Shown here piece by piece: positions 56,997-64,000 of a stretch of 64,000 nt of DNA (its first letter is position 1; every line of letters starts with the position of its first letter). The stretch spans positions 21,401,723 through 21,465,722 of the forward strand of contig NC_057767.1 in NCBI RefSeq assembly GCF_010389155.1, read 5' to 3'. Position numbers and translations under genes: made by a program. The notes under the pieces were generated by a model. That model was given only the letters and a program-made list of their open reading frames with translations, was not told where the DNA came from and searched no databases. Source of the stretch: Erigeron canadensis. Lineage: Eukaryota > Streptophyta > Magnoliopsida > Asterales > Asteraceae.

Positions 56997-57953
56997 TTGT
57001 GGCATAAGAGGCTATCTCATATGAATTTCAAAGACATTAACAAGCTGTGTAAGAAAGAGTTGGTGTATGGTCTTCCTATGATTAAGTATGAGAAGGACAA
57101 GTTGTGTGGTCCTTGTGAGAAAGGAAAGCAACACAAAGCTTCATTCAAATCAAAAACATGCTCAACCATTGATAGTTGTTTGGATTTGCTGCATATGGAC
57201 CTGTTTGGACCAATAAGTACTCCCTCATTCACTGGAATGAGATATACTTTGGTCATTGTTGATGAATATTCAAGATATACCTGGGTTTTCTTTCTAAAGC
57301 ACAAAAGTGATGCTGCGGATAGTATTATTCATTTCATTAAGCAAGCTGAAATACTCTACAAAAGGCCTGTTAGGCAGTTAACAAGTGACAATGGAACTGA
57401 ATTCAAAAATGTCACACTTAATTTATTTTATAGTGAAAAAGGTATTTCACAAGTCTATTCAGCACCAAGGACTCCTCAACAGAATGGTGTTGCAGAAAGA
57501 AGAAACAAAACTCTTATTGAAGCTGCTAGATCCATGATGGCACAAAACAATGTCAAAGCTCATTTTTGGGCTAAAGCAATTCACACAGCTTGCTTCACTC
57601 AAAACAGATCTCTCATTGTGAAAAGACACCAGAAGACTTCATATGAACTTCTAAGGGGGAGAAAACTAGAAATTGCTTTCTTAAGAATGTTTGGAAGTCC
57701 CTGCTTTGTCTTAAATCAAAAAGACCATCTTGGAAAATTTCATGAGAAAGCAGATGAAGGTATCCTACTTGGATATGCCACAATGATGAAGGCCTACAGA
57801 GTGTACAATAAAAGAATCAAAACTATTGAAAACTCTGTAAATGTGACAACTGATGAAGGTTGCTCCAAGCCAGACTACTTTCTACTTGAAGATGACAATA
57901 TTAATTTTGAAGAACTAATGGTATCATTATCATTGTTATTATATCTATATTAA
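56997..57953 (+). pseudogene. pol: copia integrase (with GAG-pre-integrase), truncated
   Basis: It starts with LWHKRLSHMNF (pre-integrase His/Cys region; CGPCEKGKQ). Core integrase follows: LLHMDLFGPIS and LTSDNGTEF carry the two Asp, and QQNGVAERRNKT the Glu of the DDE triad. Then come AKAIHTACFTQNRS, FGSPCFVLNQKDHLGKF and DEGILLGYA. The domain itself looks complete, but the polyprotein is cut at about 57922 before reverse transcriptase; the last ~10 codons are unrelated AT-rich sequence. Confidence 0.9.
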
Positions 57954-59746
57954 TATTTTATATTTATATTATATTCTATCTAAAAAAATTTCAAACGACT
58001 ATATAGAGAGATATATGCCAAAAAATTATTTTCCTTTTATTTTATTTTAATTATTATTAATTCTTTTAAAACATGTATATCTCTTTAAACTTAATATGGA
58101 TTTCTCTATCACAAAGTTACGTTTATTAGTATATATATCGAGAGATTATACATTATGCTTTATTCTTATTATTTATTTAGAGCTGTTTCACATTAATATC
58201 CAAATTACTCTCATCTTTTATTTTTCCCAATTCTCTTTGGCATCGATCACCATGATTAAGGATATAACCCCTACCAAATGCCGTGTTGAAAATACGTTCT
58301 CTTGTGTCATGGATACACCATGGAAACTATAAGAATAAGACTCCGCCAACACCGGAGATTATTCTGATTGACGAAGGGGTTAGACATTTTTATTTTAAGT
58401 TTTAATAATGCTTGACATGAAGGGTCCGTTTGCTCTAGGATTTAGTTCAATCGAATTAACTTGTATCTTAAGAATCCAATTTTTAGTCACGGTCAAATAT
58501 ATGTTGCCCTTTCAAGAGTTAAGAGTAAGAAATGTTTGAACTAGACAAAGATGAAAAACCTACCAATATTACAACTAATGTGGTTTTTAAAGAAGTCTTA
58601 ACGGATCTTTAACTTTCATTCCATTTTAATGGTTTTGTTAATCTTCTTTAGTTTGAATTTTTGTTTTGTGGTTACTTTGGCACATTCAAAATATATGTAT
58701 TATTTTACTTTAATTTCGTACATCGCACCGAAAGGTTTCACTTACGTTTTTTGGTTTGATTTTTTTTTTTTGAGGTTACTTTAGCACATTAAAAATATTT
58801 GTGTTATTTTCCTTTAATATACCATGGATCGCATGGGTTTAATCTAGTTTTAAATATACACATAATCCTTTATTTGCCTTTAGAAGCATCTAACTTATAT
58901 GCTACTAGAAGCATATTGGTTATTTCCTAAAATAATATATATGATGATGATGATCTAGATAATTTAAGGAAAAAAAAAAGAATGTCGGTGTAAAGAATAA
59001 ATGAGAAACGAGGTCGGCAGGAAGGAAAAGTGAAGAAGAAGAGAAGGAAAAGGGTGTTCAAGGGAAACCAAATATGCCAAATCATTCCTAATTAATTATA
59101 GATATTGATTATCATCTATTTAAGATACTATTTCGTAGTTTTCTAATTTGATTAATAGGTATATAATAATATTTTAGGTCAAGAAAAGGGGATTGTTTGG
59201 GTCCATATTAGTTTCTTAGTATCCAGACTCGGTTGGAAAGCATATATTAAAATTTGGTAAGATTTTAAGATAGTTTTCGTGTGATGTCATTTAACATAAA
59301 AAAGTTTAAGAAAAACTATGATGATGTAAGGTAATGTTGAAATAGTGGTAAGGAAGTGAAAATAATTGGTTTGAGAAGTATTGGGTAAAGGAAAATTAAA
59401 AATGACAATATGTCTCAATATTGATAAATTATATGAACTTGGTTGTTAGGTGGAAGTATTTGCTTTAGCGAACTACATGTGAGTATATATGACTTTAACT
59501 AACAGATGATTATTTAAAATAGGATTACATATGAGTAAGGAATTTCATGATTATATGGTTGAGTATTGCCATTTTTGTTTAATCGTTTAATTGTAATATA
59601 TGAGTTTTAGTCGTCATGATATGTTGATGAAAGTTGAGTAGTTTGAATGGGCGCAGTGAACATTAATATAAGAAATACTTATATGCAACTATGTGTAAAC
59701 ATATGAATATTGGTTTATATGTTAGTTACAATAATAACTAAGACGT
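57954..59746. other. AT-rich spacer
   Basis: No gene is seen. Two similar phrases (gcacattcaaaatatatgta at 58680 and gcacattaaaaatatttgtg at 58784), the second followed by 'atggatcgcatgggtttaatctag', mark an eroded dispersed repeat. The 78-codon frame at 58096-58332 has no motif. Confidence 0.55.
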
Positions 59747-61760
59747 TGTAATACCCGGCATTTAAAAATATGAATTTTTAAAAAAATTGAAATAATTAAC
59801 TAAAATGCGGAGACGTCCCGATAAAAACTTGACCATTTTTCTAAGGGAATGGTTTACCAAACTTTTGGTGTTACTTCATTGCATCATAACAATAATTTAC
59901 GAAAGCCCATAGTCATAAATTCCGACAATAAAAGATATAATAAATGTCTTCTAAATAAATGAGGCTAAGACTAATAAATGTCATCGTCCATAGCAAATAT
60001 CTACCCAGCCTCACTCTAAGCAAACTCCAATGTTTAACCTGAGGAAACACAACATTTTAAACAAACAAGTGTCAACTTTAAAAACCGAGTAAGATAACCA
60101 CAGGTTGTAAAAGAAGTTGCCAATTAAATCATCTTAATTAGTTCATACGCATGTCAAACATATTACCAACAATCATCACATATCAATCGAATAACACAAT
60201 AGGGAGATTAGATTTCTACATGTGCCTAGCAACGTCAAATCATCTCAACAATCACCGCTATCAATCTTAACTTAAGTTTCATTTCAATCTCAATCATCAA
60301 CCATAGGTTATGCCATTTTCAATCGCTAAATAGTGACTTATGTCACGGATAAATCAATCGCGGTTGTGCATAGGCGGTCATTCAACCTTTCAAGGAACCT
60401 TGCACCCGACATGATGGGTAGTCCTTTCGGGGTCCATCGGCGTCATTAAGTATAAGCATAACCATATCCAGGAGCAAGCCGTTTAGCGAAGCATGGTGAT
60501 CGGTCCTAACCACTCGGCAACTCAAGCAACCGTGACCATGTCGTAAGAGGCATCATGACTACCCCGTTTGACCAACCGTAACAAACCAGCCCCTCTCAGG
60601 ACTAGCTAGATCAAGCTTAACACTTTTCAATCGCAAGTTTATACTGGAGTTTATCAATAGTTTCAATCGTATGTTTTATCAATCCTTTCAATCTCATCAT
60701 TTTAATGCCCCTATCGTGCAACCGTGAACATGGCAAAGCTACATCAGTCTAGTGTACTACATGTATAGGCTAATCAAACATCAAGCATCACAATCTCAAT
60801 CAACCATAACAACTATAACAACATATCAACCGCATGCAATCGAGTCAAACGTATCAATCATCACAAGGTAAAGCATGAATTACATTAATGACTAAAGTTA
60901 ACTAAGGCGTAACATGCATATAACCAACCATAAGCCCTACCAAGTTCTGATAACTTAACAAGCATATGAAAAGGGCTTTAACCATCGTTAATTATAAAAT
61001 CTAAGTTCTTGTTGTGTTTCTCTTGTTAAAAGATAGTTATCTTATCTTTGAAAGCTTCACAAACCACAAATAATAGTAGTTTATCAAGCTTGTTATGTAT
61101 TCTTAGAGATAACCTATAAACGGTCAACAATTAAAAATAAGTCAACCAAACATAATAGCAAAATTTAAAATCACCAAAAGTCAAACACTAGTTGTCTCTT
61201 TTCTTTTACTCTCGTAAAATGAAAACAAAACAACATTGTTTTGTTTATCCTATTCGCTACCAAAAACCCCAATGGTCTATAGTTTGTATTATTGTTGTGA
61301 TGTATAAACAATAAATGTCTTGTACTAGCTTCTATCTTTTTCTTTCTCGTACAAGACCAGAAAAAACTAAACCAACATTTCCCATACTTTATATCTGGGC
61401 CACATTAATTTAGCAAGAACACATTTTTGTGTTATTAATACACATATGTCCCATATGATTTAGTTAAATGAGATAACAACAAAAAGACATCAACTTAATA
61501 AAATATGAGATTTCTGTTGTTTCATTTGTTCGTGGTGTGAAAACCCAAACACCAAAATAGTGTTCACTATAAATTTCGTTGTTTGTCTTTTAGAGCATAT
61601 CATAAACTAATTGGGAAACTTATATATTTAACTCACACTAGACCTAATATTGCATAAACCTATCACTTCTCATCATAAGATGGCTCTAAGAGTATTAAGA
61701 AACTTGATACTTGAAAAATGCACCCGGAAAAGATATTTTCATAAATAAAACATATTTTAT
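59747..61760 (-). mobile_element. Minus-strand gypsy LTR, probably truncated
   Basis: TGTAATACCCGG at 59747 is the reversed 3' end of a TGTAAC...GTTACA LTR. On the minus strand it matches the 3420-6234 family: about 61020-61110 corresponds to 4918-5010, and 60300-60600 corresponds to the conserved block at 5390-5600 and 24.15-24.38 kb. The expected 5' end (GGGATGTTACA on the plus strand) is not found before the copia RNase H piece at 61768, so the right border is approximate. Confidence 0.7.
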
Positions 61761-61767
61761 TAGTCTT

Positions 61768-62222
61768 GTAGTTTATGTGGGTTCTGACTGGGCTAAATGT
61801 ATATCTAGCATAAGGTCAGTTACTAGCTATTGTGTTTATTTTTGTGGTTCCTTGGTTTCTTGAAAAAGTAAGAAACAAAACATAAAATCTAAGTCCTCCA
61901 CCAAAAGTGAATATAGAGCTATGGCTAGAATTACGTGTGAAATGATTTGAAATGATTTAGATTTTAAAATTTTTACAGAATTTTTAAAATGTTAATGTTT
62001 TTCCTGTCAAATTATATTGTGATAAATAATTCTGCAATCAAGATTGCTACCAACCCTATTTCCATGAGAGAACCGAATATCTTGAAATAGATCTTCATTT
62101 TGTAAGGGAAAAAATTGTGGCTGGTGTCATTAAAACAGAAAAAATAGGAGCTGCACTTAATGTGGCAGACATTCTAACTAAAGGGTTAGATACAAAACTC
62201 ATGATTTTCTTTGTGCCAGACT
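61768..62222 (+). pseudogene. Ty1/copia RNase H fragment
   Basis: Broken frames show RNase H of copia pol: GSDWAKC, SVTSYCVYFCGSLVS, KSKKQN, STKSEYRAMARITCEMI, NSAIKIATNPIS, IDLHFVREKIVAGVIKT and LNVADILTKGLD. Stops and small frame changes interrupt it. Reverse transcriptase is absent upstream, where a gypsy LTR lies instead, and the small repeat at 62222 follows at once. It may be unrelated to the copia at 53.1 kb. Confidence 0.85.
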
Positions 62223-62505
62223 TATTTTTTGTAATAACCATGAGAACTCTCGAATTATATATTGGATCACATGTTTTTTTATACATTCACATATGAAATG
62301 ATATAAAAAAAATATGTTATAGAAGAAATATTTTTAAATATACCTTCAAAATATCCTTTTGTGAACTTGTGTATGAATATGTTCATGGTTTCGTTCATAT
62401 GTAAACAAATGACTATATATATAATGCTTTAAAAAAAATGTGTTCCAATACATAATTTAAGAGTTCTCAAGGTTCTTACAAAAAAATGGGTTCTCAAAAT
62501 ATATC
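62222..62505. repeat. Small dispersed element, copy 2 (MITE-like)
   Basis: It is shared with 31749-32055. Here the ends are inverted: the left begins TTATTTTTTGTAATAACC, and the right, reversed, reads GAGAACCCATTTTTTTGTAA. It sits directly after the RNase H fragment. No transposase is present. Confidence 0.6.
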
Positions 62506-63049
62506 CAGACTAGCACTGTCTTACATTCTTTTAACCTAGATTGCTAGTTATGAGATTCATCATTATTTGATATATTCTGGGTGACCTGGCATGTCCAGTC
62601 ACCCAATTGGTACATATCCTGCATCATTTGTCTATTTTTATTTTTATTTTTGGGGGGCCCGTGAGGGCATTTCTTTATACTTTTATTTTTCAGTTATATA
62701 TTTTTCAAAGAACGCAAGTCCTTTTTATCAAAAAAAGAAGTTAAAACTAATAAATCTTCTAGAGAATAAGATTAAGGGGATGTTAAAATTATAATCTTAT
62801 TCTGTTTATAGTTGCTTAATGCTTGGTTAAGTATTGCAGATTAATGAACAAAGAAGATTAAGCTAAACGACTTGAAATGTCAAGATTTAAGTACTTAGAG
62901 TATTAAGATTTTTATTTGAAGGACTAAAAGTGTACAAGAGAAGAAAGACTCAAATTAAGGGACTGAAGCTATAATCAAGGCATAGTCATGTGTATATATA
63001 GATACACATGCTTCAGTTTAGGTTAACAATCCTAATGGTTTTCACACTT
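62506..63049. other. Unassigned spacer
   Basis: AT-rich, with no gene recognised. 62990-63012 holds the small palindrome-like 'catgtgtatatatagatacacatg'. The 67-codon frame at 62591 has no motif. Confidence 0.5.
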
Positions 63050-63053
63050 TTAT

Positions 63054-63082
63054 CCCCCCCCCCTCTCTCTCTCTCTCTCTCT

Positions 63083-63114
<32 letters not shown>
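63054..63114. repeat. C-tract, (CT)n and (TA)n microsatellites
   Basis: A run of about ten C is followed by about ten CT and about fifteen AT units, immediately left of the second foldback element. Confidence 0.95.
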
Positions 63115-63117
<3 letters not shown>

Positions 63118-63124
63118 GGTGAGT

Positions 63125-63743
63125 AATTCATAGTACAAGCATTTAAAAAAGTACAAGGTTTTTCCTTCTTCTTCTTCCTTCTTCCTTCCATCTCCGACCA
63201 CCGCCACCACCACCACCACCACCATCATGATCATCTCCGACCACCACCATGATACTCCGGTGATGGTGACCATCTCCGGAGAGACTTACACATGTGTAAG
63301 TTAACTTTCCGGCGAGAATCAAGTTCGTTTTCGAGTTGATACGGTACGGGCCAGACGCCATCATCCGTTCTAAGTTGACCGTCAAAGGACGCATATGAGA
63401 ATCGCATGGATTTGATGGGTGGTGATCCAAGAAATAGTGACGGTTTCTACGGTATGGGTGAAGCCCTTGCTGCTGGCACCGACGCCGTGGTTGGGGTAGT
63501 AAGAGATGATGGTGGTTGGTGGTGGTTGTCTCGAGAAGGAAAAAACCTAGAATATTTAAAACCTAAAATGCTAAATGTACTTACACATGTGTAAGTCTCG
63601 CCGGAGATGGTCGTCGTCGCTGGAGGATCATGATGGTGGTCGGAGATGATCGTGGTGCAGTGGTGGTGGTGGTCGGAGATAGAAGGAAGAAGGAGGAAAA
63701 ACCTTGTACTTTTTGTACCTTTTTAAATGATTATACTATAATT
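63125..63743. mobile_element. Foldback / long-TIR MITE-like element
   Basis: Inverted arms of about 175-180 bp (63125 to about 63304 and about 63569-63743) share 'catttaaaaa', GTACAAGGTTTTTCC, a CTTCTTCC run, ATCTCCGACCACC words and, at their inner ends, the 18-bp palindrome ACTTACACATGTGTAAGT (63284-63301 and 63579-63596). About 265 bp of unique DNA lies between. The Gly/His-coding frames are a by-product of CCACCA repeats. No transposase is present; it resembles Mutator-type long-TIR elements. Confidence 0.8.
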
Positions 63744-64000
63744 ATCTTTCCCCTATATATATATATATATATTATATGATTGAGTATTGTAGAACAATTA
63801 TTAAAGTAAAACAAATAAGACAAGATCATAACCCTTAGATCATGGTTAAATTGATGCACGAAGATTCACGAAGCAATTGATATACAATGATTTTCAAGAT
63901 GCACGGTTATCTTCAATGAAGAAAAACCTATTATTTTATTTGTTTTATTTTAATACTTGTTTTATTTTACCTAAATATATATATATATCAGAATAATTTG
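63744..64000. other. AT-rich window end
   Basis: Two short TA runs (about 63755-63772 and 63977-63989) lie here. The DNA between contains no frame or element that I can name. Confidence 0.5.

Larger units (their letters stand above)
53104..57922 (+). mobile_element. Ty1/copia element (SIRE-like), 3'-truncated
   Basis: 5' LTR, primer site, gag with zinc knuckle, a long spacer, protease, and integrase are present in order. Reverse transcriptase, RNase H and the 3' LTR are missing: coding sequence stops at about 57922 in unrelated AT-rich DNA. Several frame changes and stops are present. The roughly 1-kb LTR and large gag suggest the SIRE lineage, from memory. Confidence 0.88.

Noticed and set aside
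63082..63430. Gly-rich and His-rich frames
   Set aside because: They come from CCACCA/GGTGGT repeats in the foldback arms.

Overview
This is a plant nuclear window. It has plant LTR retrotransposons with tRNA-Met and tRNA-Asp primer sites, a plant L1-type LINE, introns with GT-AG borders, AT-rich spacers and (TA)n tracts. The look of the retroelements, recalled rather than searched, suggests a eudicot, probably Asteraceae. I see one intact host gene, one decayed host gene, and otherwise transposon layers or unassigned AT-rich spacer. No prokaryotic features, tRNA or rRNA genes were recognised.

Region 1 (1-22.1 kb) is a nest. An Athila-like Ty3/gypsy element on the minus strand (LTR 19592-21267, tRNA-Asp primer site, gag 18357-19384 continuing at 1-122) has its gag cut by an insertion at 123-18354 with perfect 5-bp target duplications (CCAAT). 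That insertion looks like a solo LTR. It contains a second solo LTR (475-6305), which contains a third (3420-6234, duplications TTTCC). It also contains a gag-pol-less Athila derivative (6387-15640) that keeps only a decayed ATHILA ORF-1-like gene. The minus-strand Athila itself sits beside or in another post-pol ORF of the same broad class (21273-21891).

Region 2 (22.1-31.5 kb) is a Tekay/Del-like non-coding retroelement: LTR 22322-25038, a tRNA-Met primer site, a 3.7-kb internal part without domains, and LTR 28762-31519. The last 216 bp of the internal part also lie directly before the first LTR, so this is a remnant of a tandem LTR-internal-LTR array.

Region 3 (31.5-46.3 kb) is the genic island. 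A copia tail (about 32.86-33.25 kb) is followed by a complete seven-exon LIKE-COV gene (34593-39379, plus strand, 265 aa) with a hAT-like MITE in intron 1. Facing it on the minus strand is a pseudogene of the plant COG0212 / 5-formyltetrahydrofolate cyclo-ligase-like protein (40112-46269). It has frameshifts and damaged splice borders, and a 5'-truncated LINE (41831-45470, 16-bp target duplication) sits in one intron.

Region 4 (46.3-64 kb) is AT-rich spacer and further transposons: dispersed repeats; a 1.2-kb foldback element built from degenerate GCTGACCCAA arrays (51849-53069); a copia element with a good 5' LTR, gag, protease and integrase but no reverse transcriptase (53104-57922); a minus-strand gypsy LTR (from 59747); a copia RNase H fragment (61768-62222); a small repeat shared with 31.75 kb; and a second foldback element (63125-63743).

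No convincing new functional system was found. The most unusual items are the foldback element with array arms, the layered insertions that can be put in order, the tandem LTR remnant, the coding-poor Athila derivative with a possible spliced mini-exon, and repeated small hairpins inside LTRs.
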